In this document: positions 53,992 to 62,186 of the stretch, in pieces | Layout of the letters: each line of letters opens with the position of its first letter | Numbering within the stretch: position 1 is the first letter of the stretch | Assembly: GCF_900114255.1 (NCBI RefSeq) | Contig: NZ_FOSL01000009.1 | Coordinates: 124,001-188,000, forward strand | Direction: 5' to 3' | Length of the DNA: 64,000 nucleotides | Source: Neomesorhizobium albiziae | Lineage (GTDB): Bacteria > Pseudomonadota > Alphaproteobacteria > Rhizobiales > Rhizobiaceae | The notes under the pieces: generated by a model | The model's database searches: none | What the model was told of the DNA's origin: nothing | The model's input: the letters and a program-made list of their open reading frames with translations, nothing else | Program-made: the position numbers and the translations under genes

Positions 53992-55308
53992 CTATTTGCC
54001 GGCTTCGTCGCGATGCGAACGGCGGATGCGACGGACGAGCCACCAGATCGCCAGCACCGCGAAGGGCACTGAAATGGCGGTGACTGTTTCCGGTTTGACC
54101 GGCTCGCCGAACATCGCCGAGCCCTTGGCGAGGTAACCGATCAGCCCCACCACGTAATAGGACACGGCGGCGACCGACAGGCCTTCCACAGTCTGCTGCA
54201 GGCGCAGCTGCAGGCGGGCGCGGTTGTTCATGGAGGCGAGCACGTCGCGATTCTGCCGTTCCACATCGACATCCACCCAGGTGCGCAGCAAGGTGGCCGC
54301 GCGGGCGAGCTTTTCGGACAGGCTGTCTTGCCGCGCCTCGATCGAACGGCAGGTGCGCATCGCCGGCGCGACACGTCGCTGCAGGAATGCGCTCCAGGTG
54401 TCGTAGCCGGGAACCGCGATCTCGCCCAGCGCCTCCAGCCGCTCCTCGACAATGCCGTGATAGGCGCGGCTGGCGCCGAACCGGTAAAGACTGGCAGCCG
54501 CATCTGCCTCGAGTTCGGCGGCAAGGTCGGTGAGTTCGGCCAGAAGCTCCTGGCTGTCGCGATGGTCGCTGGCGCGCATTTCGCCGGTGAGTGCGGCCAG
54601 CCGGTCTTCGATGCGGCGCATGCGCGGCGAAAGCGACTGCGCCAGCGGCAGGCCCAGCATGGCCAGCGTGCGATAGGTCTCGATCTCGATCAGCCGCTGT
54701 GACAGCGCGCCGGTTCGCGCCGGCGACAAGCCTCCGTCAAGGATGAGAATGCGGGTCAGCCCGTCGCCATCCTGGCGGAAATCGGTCACCGCGGCGGCCT
54801 TGCCGTTCTCCACCAACGAATAACAGAGGCTGGCCGCATCGAACCCGGCAATCAGCCGTTCGTTCTGGGGCGTCCATTTGCGGATATCCAGTTTGACGCC
54901 CGAAATCACCTTGCCGGGCGGGCTGAAGCCATTACCGAACGGCGAGTCGTCGAGCGGCCTGCCGGTGCGCGCGTCAGCAGGGCAATCCCAGAGATAGGTA
55001 GAGAATTCGGTATGGCGTTCCCACGACAGCGAACCCTTGCCCCACTTCATCGCGTGGTGGCGGGCGTGGCGGTCGGGCGCCGCGATGCCCAGCCGCCGCG
55101 ACAGGTCTGCAAGCGCCGCCTGATCAAGCGTCGAACCGCTTTCGGTCATGAAGGAGAGCTGCAGCAACAGCCGCGGCGCTTCGATCAGCGGCGACGGCCG
55201 CGCATGAACCTCGCCGATCGCCGCCGGCAACGCCTCGTGCGACGGCATGCCGAGCACCGTGCCGGCAAGCCACTGGCCTGGCTCTTGCTTCACCGCCTCG
55301 TCGTTCAT
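53992..55308 (-). CDS. DUF3422 family membrane protein
   Basis: A 438-residue protein of the alphaproteobacterial and betaproteobacterial DUF3422 family. It is mostly soluble, with H-A-R-P-S-P near residue 36 and W-E-R-H-T-E-F near 97, long helices (about 220-370), and two C-terminal membrane spans ending in a basic tail. I start at ATG 55308, 9 bases after GGAG. Function unknown. It lies between glcD (same strand, 80 bp) and the divergent GntR-type gene. Confidence 0.85.
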   Translation of the reverse strand: MNDEAVKQEPGQWLAGTVLGMPSHEALPAAIGEVHARPSPLIEAPRLLLQLSFMTESGSTLDQAALADLSRRLGIAAPDRHARHHAMKWGKGSLSWERHTEFSTYLWDCPADARTGRPLDDSPFGNGFSPPGKVISGVKLDIRKWTPQNERLIAGFDAASLCYSLVENGKAAAVTDFRQDGDGLTRILILDGGLSPARTGALSQRLIEIETYRTLAMLGLPLAQSLSPRMRRIEDRLAALTGEMRASDHRDSQELLAELTDLAAELEADAAASLYRFGASRAYHGIVEERLEALGEIAVPGYDTWSAFLQRRVAPAMRTCRSIEARQDSLSEKLARAATLLRTWVDVDVERQNRDVLASMNNRARLQLRLQQTVEGLSVAAVSYYVVGLIGYLAKGSAMFGEPVKPETVTAISVPFAVLAIWWLVRRIRRSHRDEAGK

Positions 55309-55440
55309 CGCATCGCGCTCCGCGCTGTCGTCAGAAATCAATATGCCATTCGAATTCCCGACGCATCGGACATCTTTGTCGCAGCGCAGCATAGTTTATT
55401 TTTGCATTGCAACATAACCGGGATAAGCAACCAACACGAG

Positions 55441-55463
55441 ATTGGATAAATAATTTGACCAGT
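55441..55463. promoter_or_regulatory. GntR/FadR-type operator candidate before its own gene
   Basis: Read on the minus strand, ACTGGTCAA...TTATCCAAT is an imperfect palindrome matching the glcD operator at 17 of 23 positions with no gaps. It lies 52 bp before the regulator start, between the divergent DUF3422 and regulator genes. Confidence 0.65.
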
Positions 55464-55514
55464 TGCCCGGCTTGCTCCTAAATTGAAACAATTCAGTCGC
55501 CGCCGGGGATCGCA

Positions 55515-56333
55515 TTGGGCGAGATCTACTCCAGGATAGAACATTCGCGCACCGCCGACGAAGTGGTGCAGCAGATCGAGAGCCTTATTCTGGAAGGCGT
55601 GCTGCGTGTTGGCGATCGGCTGCCGGGCGAGCGCGAACTGGCGCCGCAGTTCGAAGTGTCGCGGCCGATCCTTCGCGACGCCCTCAAGGTTCTGGAAGCA
55701 CGCGGCCTGCTGGTCTCACGGCATGGCGGCGGCACCTTCGTCGCCGATGTCATCGGCCAGGTTTTTTCGAAGCCCGTGATGGACCTGATCGCCACGCACA
55801 GGAAGGCGGCGGCCGACTACATGGAGTATCGGCGCGAGATCGAGGGTATCGCCGCCGATTACGCGGCGCGGCGGGCAACCGCCGACGACCGCGCCATGCT
55901 GAATGAGATCATGCAGCGCATGGAAACGGCGCACCGGGGCGGCGATTTCGCGGACGAAGCGGCCATCGACGTCGAATTCCACAGCGCGGTCGGCGAATGC
56001 GCTCACAACATCATCCTTTTGCACACGCTGCGCTCCTGTTACCGGTTGCTGTCGGATGGGGTCTTCCACAACAGGCTGCTGGTCTACAATCTGCCGGGCG
56101 CGCGCGAGAGGTTGCTCGAGCAGCACCGGGCGATCCACAAGGCGGTGACGGAAGGCGATTCCACGGGCGCGCGCGAGGCCGCGATGGCCCATATCGACTT
56201 CGTCGCGCAGGCAATGACCGACGCCGAGCGCACCGGAGACTGGCAACGTGTGTCGCGCCTGAGACTGCGGCAGCGTCTGGATAACGCCGGTGGAAAGGTG
56301 CCGGACGGCGGAAATGAAGAACCGGCAAGGTGA
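55515..56333 (+). CDS. FadR-subfamily GntR regulator, likely of hydroxyacid oxidation
   Basis: A 272-residue regulator with an N-terminal winged helix (L-P-G-E-R-E-L-A then S-R-P-I-L-R-D-A-L-K-V-L-E-A-R-G-L, about 36-66; G-G-G-T-F-V wing) and a helical FCD ligand domain with metal-binding His and Asp/Glu residues (E-F-H-S-A-V near 157). This resembles LldR/GlcC regulators. The start is TTG with GGGGA upstream. It leads a likely operon with the LutA-like protein and lldD, and probably controls glcD as well, since both promoters carry related palindromes. Confidence 0.88.
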   Translation: MGEIYSRIEHSRTADEVVQQIESLILEGVLRVGDRLPGERELAPQFEVSRPILRDALKVLEARGLLVSRHGGGTFVADVIGQVFSKPVMDLIATHRKAAADYMEYRREIEGIAADYAARRATADDRAMLNEIMQRMETAHRGGDFADEAAIDVEFHSAVGECAHNIILLHTLRSCYRLLSDGVFHNRLLVYNLPGARERLLEQHRAIHKAVTEGDSTGAREAAMAHIDFVAQAMTDAERTGDWQRVSRLRLRQRLDNAGGKVPDGGNEEPAR

Positions 56334-56348
56334 CGGCGTGATCAAGCC

Positions 56349-57137
56349 ATGAGTGACAAACCGAACGTCGGCCTGTTCGTGACCTGCCTGGTCGACCTGT
56401 TCCGGCCCTCCGTGGGCTTCGCCTCGGCCAAGCTGCTGGAAGAAGCAGGCTGCACCGTTGATGTGCCGATGACGCAGACCTGCTGCGGCCAGCCGGCCTA
56501 CAAATCCGGCGACCGTGCCGACGCCCGCGCCATCGCTGAAAGCACCATCCAGGCATTCGAGGAATTCGACTATGTGGTGGCGCCGTCCGGCTCCTGTGCC
56601 GGCATGCTGAAGAAGCACTACCCCGGCCTGTTCAAGGGCGATGTGGAATGGGAGCAGCGCGCCGAAGCGTTCTCCGCAAAGGTATACGAATTGACACGCT
56701 TCCTGGTCGATGTGCGTGGATTGAGCGCCGTGGCCGCGAAAACCGAGGCGACCGCCGCTTATCATAGCTGCCTGCCGGATGCCTCGGGTATCGACGCATC
56801 GCCACGCACGCTGCTCGCCTCGGTCGAAGGCCTGACGCTGATCGACATTGGCAGCCCTGACGCCTGCTGTGGCCTGGGTGGTGGTTTTCCGATGAAGTAC
56901 CGGGCGCTCGCCGACACGATCAGCAAGCGCCATGCAGCTGACATCGAGGCTTCCGGGGCTGAACTCCTGCTCTCCTCGGATCTCGGCTGCATGATGGGCA
57001 TGGCCGGTAAGCTGAAACGGCAGGGCTCCACGATCGCGGTGCGGCACGTGGCCGAAGTGCTCGCCGGCATGGCGGACCTGCCACCCATTGGCGTCCGCGC
57101 GGGCTCGCGGAACGCCGCTCCCGCCGGGGACCAATGA
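56349..57137 (+). CDS. LutA/YkgE-like cysteine-rich Fe-S protein
   Basis: A 262-residue protein with two CCG domains: T-C45-C46-G-Q-P with a preceding Cys, and a second with Y-H-S-C and D-A-C-C-G-L-G-G-G-F. This is the LutA subunit of L-lactate oxidation, which carries iron-sulfur or similar centres. LutB and LutC are absent; lldD follows instead, overlapping by 4 bases (ATGA). It may pass electrons from LldD or serve as an accessory subunit. Confidence 0.87.
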   Translation: MSDKPNVGLFVTCLVDLFRPSVGFASAKLLEEAGCTVDVPMTQTCCGQPAYKSGDRADARAIAESTIQAFEEFDYVVAPSGSCAGMLKKHYPGLFKGDVEWEQRAEAFSAKVYELTRFLVDVRGLSAVAAKTEATAAYHSCLPDASGIDASPRTLLASVEGLTLIDIGSPDACCGLGGGFPMKYRALADTISKRHAADIEASGAELLLSSDLGCMMGMAGKLKRQGSTIAVRHVAEVLAGMADLPPIGVRAGSRNAAPAGDQ

Positions 57138-58321
57138 ACAAAGAGCTTTTAGGGAAAACGATGGGCGCGATACTGGAAATCAACGACCTGAAGAAGCTGG
57201 CCGAGCGGCGCGTGCCGAAGATGTTCTTCGACTATGCCAATTCGGGCGCCTGGACGGAGAGCACCTACCGGGCGAACGAGGAGGATTTCGCCAAGATCAA
57301 ACTGCGGCAGCGCGTGCTGGTCGACATCACGGACCGCTCGCTGGCGTCGACGATGATCGGCCAGGAGGTGACAATGCCGGTGGCCCTGGCGCCGACAGGC
57401 CTCACCGGCATGCAGCACGCCGACGGCGAGATGCTGGCGGCCCGGGCCGCGGAAGAGTTCGGCGTGCCGTTCACTCTTTCGACGATGAGCATCTGCTCGA
57501 TCGAGGACATCGCCTCGGTGACGAAAAAGCCGTTCTGGTTCCAGCTCTATGTGATGCGCGACCGCGATTTCGTGTTGAACCTTATCGATCGGGCCAAGGC
57601 CGCCGGCTGCTCGGCGCTGGTGCTGACGCTCGACCTGCAGATCCTCGGCCAGCGCCATAAAGATTTGCGCAACGGCCTGTCGGCGCCGCCCAAATTCACG
57701 CCGAAGCACATCTACCAGATGGCGACGCGGCCGCGCTGGTGCCTCGGCATGCTAGGCACCAGCCGGCGGACATTCCGCAACATCGTCGGCCACGCCAAGG
57801 GGGTCGGCGACCTGTCGTCGCTTTCGGCGTGGACGAATGAACAGTTCGACCCGCGGCTGTCGTGGGATGATGTCGCATGGATCAAGGAACGCTGGGGCGG
57901 CAAGCTGATCCTGAAGGGCATCCTCGACAAGGAGGACGCATTGATGGCGCTGAAGACCGGCGCCGACGCGATCATTGTCTCAAATCATGGCGGCCGCCAG
58001 CTCGACGGCGCGCCTTCGTCCATCTCGGTACTGCCGGAAATCGTCGAGGCGGTGGGCGACAGGCTGGAAGTGCATCTGGACGGCGGCATCCGCTCCGGCC
58101 AGGATGTGCTGAAAGCACTCTGCCTCGGCGCCCGGGGTACCTATATCGGGCGGCCGTTCCTCTACGGGCTCGGCGCGCTGGGCAAGGAGGGCGTCACGCT
58201 GGCCCTGGAAATCATCCGAAAGGAGCTCGACATCACCCTGGCGCTGTGTGGGAAACGCAACATTCAGGATGTCGGGCCTGATCTATTGTACAGAACCGTT
58301 GCAAGAGAAGCCGTGGCATAG
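57134..58321 (+). CDS. lldD: FMN-dependent L-lactate dehydrogenase / alpha-hydroxyacid oxidase
   Basis: A 395-residue TIM-barrel flavoenzyme that oxidises L-lactate to pyruvate. Family landmarks are F-D-Y-A-N-S-G-A near residue 31, the FMN-binding A-P-T-G-L-T-G-M, the catalytic S-N-H-G-G-R-Q-L-D-G, and H-L-D-G-G-I-R-S-G-Q-D-V-L-K-A. A glycolate or mandelate substrate cannot be excluded. Its start overlaps the LutA-like stop. Alternative start at 57161. Confidence 0.92.
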   Translation: MNKELLGKTMGAILEINDLKKLAERRVPKMFFDYANSGAWTESTYRANEEDFAKIKLRQRVLVDITDRSLASTMIGQEVTMPVALAPTGLTGMQHADGEMLAARAAEEFGVPFTLSTMSICSIEDIASVTKKPFWFQLYVMRDRDFVLNLIDRAKAAGCSALVLTLDLQILGQRHKDLRNGLSAPPKFTPKHIYQMATRPRWCLGMLGTSRRTFRNIVGHAKGVGDLSSLSAWTNEQFDPRLSWDDVAWIKERWGGKLILKGILDKEDALMALKTGADAIIVSNHGGRQLDGAPSSISVLPEIVEAVGDRLEVHLDGGIRSGQDVLKALCLGARGTYIGRPFLYGLGALGKEGVTLALEIIRKELDITLALCGKRNIQDVGPDLLYRTVAREAVA

Positions 58322-58324
58322 AGA

Positions 58325-59074
58325 TTGACCGATCAAGGCGTCCATTTCCTCGACGCGAAGGGCCCTGAAGGCATCCGCATCTACGCGATAGGCGACGTCC
58401 ATGGCCGCCTCGACCTGTTGCGCAAGATGCATGAGGCGATCGCCGAGGACCTTTCGCATCATCCGCACCGCGACTGGCGCGTCATCCATCTCGGCGACTA
58501 TGTTGACCGCGGACCAGACTCAAAAGGCGTTGCCGATTTCCTGATCGCGGCGGGCAAGGCTGACAGCCGCATGCAGACCATTGCCGGCAATCATGAAATC
58601 GGTTTCCTCGAGTTCCTGGCGCGACCGAGCGCAGAAGGCTTGTTCGCCCACAATGGCGGCGGCGAAACCGCTCGTTCCTACGGCGTCGCGATCGATTTCT
58701 GGACACCTGGCGGCCTGCGCGAAGGCCATGCTGCCTTGCTTGATGCGGTCCCGGACAGCCATTTCGCGTTCTATCGCGGCCTCGGCCGCCACCTGTCCTT
58801 CGGGGATTTCTTCTTCTGCCATGCCGGTATCAAACCCGGCATTGCGCTCGACGACCAGGACCCGGACGACCTGATCTGGATCCGCTGGGATTTTCTCAAT
58901 TATTCCGGCCTGCACCCGAAGGTGATCGTGCACGGCCATACGCCCGAGGCCGATGTGGAGGTGTTGGCCAACAGGGTGAATTTGGACACTGGCGCGTGGA
59001 AATCCGGCCGGCTGTCGGCGCTCGTCATCGACGGGCCCGAAAAGCAGATTCTGGCAGTGGTGGGCGATGCCTAG
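58325..59074 (+). CDS. Metallophosphoesterase, Ser/Thr phosphatase type
   Basis: A 249-residue phosphatase of the PrpA/bacteriophage-lambda type. The metal-binding motifs G-D24-V-H-G, G-D-Y-V-D-R-G (57-63) and G-N-H-E (88-91) are intact, with later C-H-A-G and H-G-H-T. It may remove phosphate from proteins or cleave dinucleotides such as Ap4A. The start is TTG, 3 bp after the lldD stop, so it is co-transcribed with the lactate genes; the functional tie is not obvious. Confidence 0.9.
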   Translation: MTDQGVHFLDAKGPEGIRIYAIGDVHGRLDLLRKMHEAIAEDLSHHPHRDWRVIHLGDYVDRGPDSKGVADFLIAAGKADSRMQTIAGNHEIGFLEFLARPSAEGLFAHNGGGETARSYGVAIDFWTPGGLREGHAALLDAVPDSHFAFYRGLGRHLSFGDFFFCHAGIKPGIALDDQDPDDLIWIRWDFLNYSGLHPKVIVHGHTPEADVEVLANRVNLDTGAWKSGRLSALVIDGPEKQILAVVGDA

Positions 59075-59125
59075 AGCATTTTGCAGCCAAAATGGAATCA
59101 TTTGGCGTCCGCATAAATGCGGCAA
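59075..59125. repeat. Dispersed hairpin repeat, copy 2 (AGCATTT family)
   Basis: AGCATTTTGCAG, a core CCAAA...TTTGG around ATGGAATCA, then CGTCCGCATAAATGCGG. Same layout as 46375-46422 with different paired core bases. It begins one base after the phosphatase stop. Confidence 0.8.
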
Positions 59126-59134
59126 AACAAATAG

Positions 59135-59177
59135 TTAGAGCGAGTTACCGGTTCTGAAAGAACCGGAACTGCTCTAA
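59135..59177. repeat. Palindromic repeat TTAGAGC...GCTCTAA
   Basis: Outer TTAGAGC/GCTCTAA and inner CCGGTTC/GAACCGG around a 5-base loop. This form of repeat is familiar from rhizobial intergenic regions. Confidence 0.8.
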
Positions 59178-59178
59178 C

Positions 59179-59223
59179 GCATGTCGCCCGAAAGTGTCCT
59201 CGGTTTCGGGAGAAACGACATGC
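59179..59223. repeat. Palindromic repeat GCATGTCG...CGACATGC
   Basis: Outer arms GCATGTCG/CGACATGC and inner CCCGAAA/TTTCGGG. It adjoins the previous repeat with 1 bp between; both are of types I recall from Mesorhizobium. Confidence 0.8.
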
Positions 59224-59277
59224 ACAACTGAGAAGCTACTGCGCGGCCGCCGAATCCCATTCGGCGCGACGCGCTGT

Positions 59278-59330
59278 AGCATTTTTTTGCAGCCAGGTGG
59301 ATTCACCTGGCGTCGCACAAATGCGGGTGA
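59278..59330. repeat. Dispersed hairpin repeat, copy 3 (AGCATTT family)
   Basis: AGCATTTTTTTGCAG, core CCAGGTG-GATT-CACCTGG, then CGTCGCACAAATGCGG. It lies just after the 46-residue membrane protein gene on the other strand. Confidence 0.8.
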
Positions 59331-59335
59331 AGTCT

Positions 59336-59476
59336 CTAGCGCGTCAGCGCCGTGACGCCGTAGCCATCGACGACGGTATGCCCGGTGGCAGCATCGGCGG
59401 TGTAGATCGCGACACCCCAGGCCGTGATGGCGAAGAGCATGAAAAAGGACAGGAGCGTGGCTCGCAAGGGGGTCAT
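59336..59476 (-). CDS. Small membrane protein, 46 residues
   Basis: A short frame on the minus strand from ATG 59476 to TAG 59336. It encodes a basic start (M-T-P-L-R-A-T), one strong membrane span (about residues 6-26, L-L-S-F-F-M-L-F-A-I-T-A-W-G-V-A-I) and a polar tail ending L-T-R. AGGAAG lies about 12 bases upstream. One-span proteins of this kind are common but poorly annotated. Codon use is like that of the neighbours. I do not recognise a family. Confidence 0.5.
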   Translation of the reverse strand: MTPLRATLLSFFMLFAITAWGVAIYTADAATGHTVVDGYGVTALTR

Positions 59477-59745
59477 CTCGGTTTCGGCTTCCTGAACTTC
59501 TTACACGAACACGGTTACGAATCGGTTTCGCTTCGACACAAGCAACGGGATAGGGAGGGAATTGGTTGCACGCCCTGAAGCGGCGCCCTTCTATGCGCCG
59601 CCATGGCGGAAAGCCAGCGTCGAATAGGCGGTGTTCCACATCAAATCGCCGGCGTGATTTTTATGCCACGCTGCGGCATCCCCGAGGGCTTCGAACGCCC
59701 CGGAGAACGCACCGCGTTTGCAACCCACAGCGCGGCTTTTCGGCC
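59477..59745. other. Non-coding stretch before the amidotransferase gene
   Basis: About 270 bp with no credible gene. One hairpin, GCGGCGC...GCGCCGC (59580-59601), is visible. It would lie downstream of the amidotransferase stop and may help end that transcript. Confidence 0.4.
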
Positions 59746-60504
59746 CTACAAACCGGCTGAAACAGCCAGCTTCGAAACTGGCGCGGCAGCATTTGCCCGG
59801 GCCGGGTGGATCGTCGCCACCCAGGCCCTGGCGAGCGCCAGGCCAATGGCGTCGGCGACGGGCCCGTGTCGGGTTGCCTCATCCTCGAACGCCGCAATCC
59901 ATTCAGGGTGGCGGTTGGCGATCATCTGCGCGAATGTCTCGTTCCAGTGACGCACCAGGGTGCGGTCGGCCTCGAAATGGAACTGGATGCCGTAGCCGGC
60001 GCGACCGACCCGAAAAGCCTGGTTGTCTGCGACAGCACTGCCGGCGAGCCGTACCGCGCCGTCGGGCAGGCTGAACGTGTCGTCGTGCCACTGGAAGATC
60101 GGAAACTCCTCGGGCACACCGCCAAGCACCGGATCTCCCGCGGCCTCAGACGTCGGGGCGACGCGGCACCAGCCGAACTCCTCGGCGCCGCCGATCTGGT
60201 TTTTTCCACCGTAGGCACGCGCCAACAGTTGGCTGCCGAGGCAAATGCCAAGCACGGCCTTGTCGGCTTCGACATAACCGCGCATCAATTCGAGCAGCGC
60301 TGGAATGTAAGGGTAATTCGCGTCGTCGAGCGCGTTTTGGCCACCGCCCAGCACGACAAGCGCGTCGTGCTCGTGGGCGGTTTGCGGCAACAGGCCGCCG
60401 CGATGCGCGGTGCGCACGTCTATCTCGGCGCCTACTTCCTCGAGTGCGACCCCGACCTGGCCGAGCAAGGTACCGTCGAAATTCTGGACAACAAGAACCC
60501 GCAT
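59746..60504 (-). CDS. Class I glutamine amidotransferase domain protein
   Basis: A 252-residue stand-alone GATase1 protein related to the GMP-synthase glutaminase domain. The triad is C88 (G-I-C-L-G-S-Q), H176 and E178 (Q-F-H-F-E). Such proteins release ammonia from glutamine or gamma-glutamyl amides for a partner enzyme, or hydrolyse gamma-glutamyl compounds. No synthetase partner is nearby, so the role is open. Length is usual for the group. Confidence 0.9.
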   Translation of the reverse strand: MRVLVVQNFDGTLLGQVGVALEEVGAEIDVRTAHRGGLLPQTAHEHDALVVLGGGQNALDDANYPYIPALLELMRGYVEADKAVLGICLGSQLLARAYGGKNQIGGAEEFGWCRVAPTSEAAGDPVLGGVPEEFPIFQWHDDTFSLPDGAVRLAGSAVADNQAFRVGRAGYGIQFHFEADRTLVRHWNETFAQMIANRHPEWIAAFEDEATRHGPVADAIGLALARAWVATIHPARANAAAPVSKLAVSAGL

Positions 60505-60576
60505 GACACTCCTGACATGAAAAGGGGCCGGCGAGCAGTATCATGAAGGCCGTTTTCCAGCCAAGAAGGAAGCTCT

Positions 60577-61227
60577 ATGCCACTTCAGAACCGCGTCGAC
60601 CCCTTCGGCCAGATCCATGCGGTGCCGGAACGCGGCATGTTCCTCGGCAATCGCGGCATCATCCACGACCCGGAGACGAAAACGCTGCTCAGGAAGCGCT
60701 GGGCCTTGCGAGCCTGGATCATCTGCGTCTGCGAATTCGGGAGCCGCAAGCGCGAGCCGATGGGCCGCAACCGGCCAGGCGGCAAGCCAGGCTGGACCGA
60801 GCTGTTTTTCATGGACGAGGTGACCGCACTATCGGCTGGCCACCGGCCCTGCTTCTTCTGCCAGCGCGAAAGGGCCAGGGATTTCGCCGCGCGGTTCGGC
60901 CATGCGTTCGGTATCGCCGAGCCGCGGGCGCCGCAGATCGACAGGCGCCTGCACAAGGAGCGGTGGGCGTCCGGCGGCGGCACGGGCAAGCCGCTGACCA
61001 TCGGCGATCTTGCCGGTCTGCCAGACGGCGCGATGGTGGCCGCCGGAAAACAAGCCTGCGCGCTGAAGGATGGTATGGCTTTGCCCTGGAGTTTTGCAGG
61101 CTACGGCGCGCCGGTCGCGACTGAGTCCCTGCCCACCGACCGAATCTTGTTGATCACGCCCGCCACGACCGTCGCCGTACTCACGGCCGGCTATCGGCCG
61201 GAATGGCATTCGACGGCCGGCAGGTAG
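60577..61227 (+). CDS. Conserved hypothetical protein with H-R-P-C-F-F-C motif
   Basis: A 216-residue soluble basic protein. It begins M-P-L-Q-N-R-V-D-P-F-G, has an aromatic central region (W-T-E-L-F-F-M-D-E-V-T-A-L-S-A-G) and the motif G-H-R-P-C-F-F-C-Q-R at about residues 88-97, which looks like a metal- or DNA-binding knuckle. I recall homologues widely in Proteobacteria, all uncharacterised. It precedes rsmE by 71 bp on the same strand. Confidence 0.8.
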   Translation: MPLQNRVDPFGQIHAVPERGMFLGNRGIIHDPETKTLLRKRWALRAWIICVCEFGSRKREPMGRNRPGGKPGWTELFFMDEVTALSAGHRPCFFCQRERARDFAARFGHAFGIAEPRAPQIDRRLHKERWASGGGTGKPLTIGDLAGLPDGAMVAAGKQACALKDGMALPWSFAGYGAPVATESLPTDRILLITPATTVAVLTAGYRPEWHSTAGR

Positions 61228-61298
61228 CGGGGCAATTGCGGCGCCTCCTCGAAGGAGGGTATTGACCGGACGCAGCGCCTCAAGCATGTCTCCAGACC

Positions 61299-62033
61299 AT
61301 GCGCGCAAACTACCGGATGCAGCGGCTTTTCGTGCCGCACGATCTCGCCCAGGGCCTCGAAATCGAGGCCGATACCCAACAGAGTCATTATCTCGCCAAT
61401 GTGCTGAGGCTCGGCGAGGGCGCGCAATTGCTTCTCTTCAACGGCCGCGACGGCGAATGGCTGGCGCAGGTCGCCACCGTGGCGAAGAAGCGTGTGACGC
61501 TCGCCCCGGTGACGCAGACCCGCATCCAGCCCGAGCACCCCGATCTCGTCTATTGTTTCGCGCCGTTGAAGCAGGGGCGGCTCGACTATCTCGTGCAGAA
61601 GGCGGTCGAGATGGGCGCCGGCCTGCTGCAGCCGGTGATCACGCAGCACACGCAAATGTCAACGGTCGGCATCGACCGGCTGCGTGCAAACGTCATCGAA
61701 GCAGCCGAGCAATGCGGCATCCTGGCCATCCCGCGGGTTGCCGAGGTGGTCAAGCTCGACCGCGTGCTTTGGGAATGGGAACCCGGCCGGCAGCTGATCT
61801 TCTGCGACGAAAGCGCTGAAACCAACAATCCCGCGCCGATCCTGAAAACAATTCCCAGCCGCAGGCTCGGCCTGCTGATCGGTCCGGAAGGCGGTTTTTC
61901 GGAAGACGAGAGACGACAGCTGCGCGCGCTGCCCTTCGTGACGCCGATTCCGCTCGGCCCCCGCATCCTGCGCGCCGACACCGCGGCGGTTGCCGCGCTC
62001 GCTGTCATCCAGGCGACGATCGGGGATTGGTGA
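61299..62033 (+). CDS. rsmE: 16S rRNA (uracil-1498-N3)-methyltransferase
   Basis: A 244-residue SPOUT-class methyltransferase that modifies U1498 near the decoding site. It has an N-terminal PUA-like domain (to about residue 75) and a knotted SAM-binding domain with [11 protein letters not shown] and [11 protein letters not shown]. The ATG at 61299 is chosen because homologues start [12 protein letters not shown]. It may be co-transcribed with the glutamate-cysteine ligase gene 153 bp downstream. Confidence 0.95.
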   Translation: MRANYRMQRLFVPHDLAQGLEIEADTQQSHYLANVLRLGEGAQLLLFNGRDGEWLAQVATVAKKRVTLAPVTQTRIQPEHPDLVYCFAPLKQGRLDYLVQKAVEMGAGLLQPVITQHTQMSTVGIDRLRANVIEAAEQCGILAIPRVAEVVKLDRVLWEWEPGRQLIFCDESAETNNPAPILKTIPSRRLGLLIGPEGGFSEDERRQLRALPFVTPIPLGPRILRADTAAVAALAVIQATIGDW

Positions 62034-62186
62034 TTTTGCTGACGCGTCCGGCGAGCCCGGCAGCCCGACTCTTCGGTGGGTCAAGGCAGATCAATCCTTG
62101 TTGAAGCCTCGATCAGGATTTTTTGCTTGATTGGCTACTGACATTTCGTCCATCTCACGCCACCATTCTGGCGGCCGGAGGATTTC

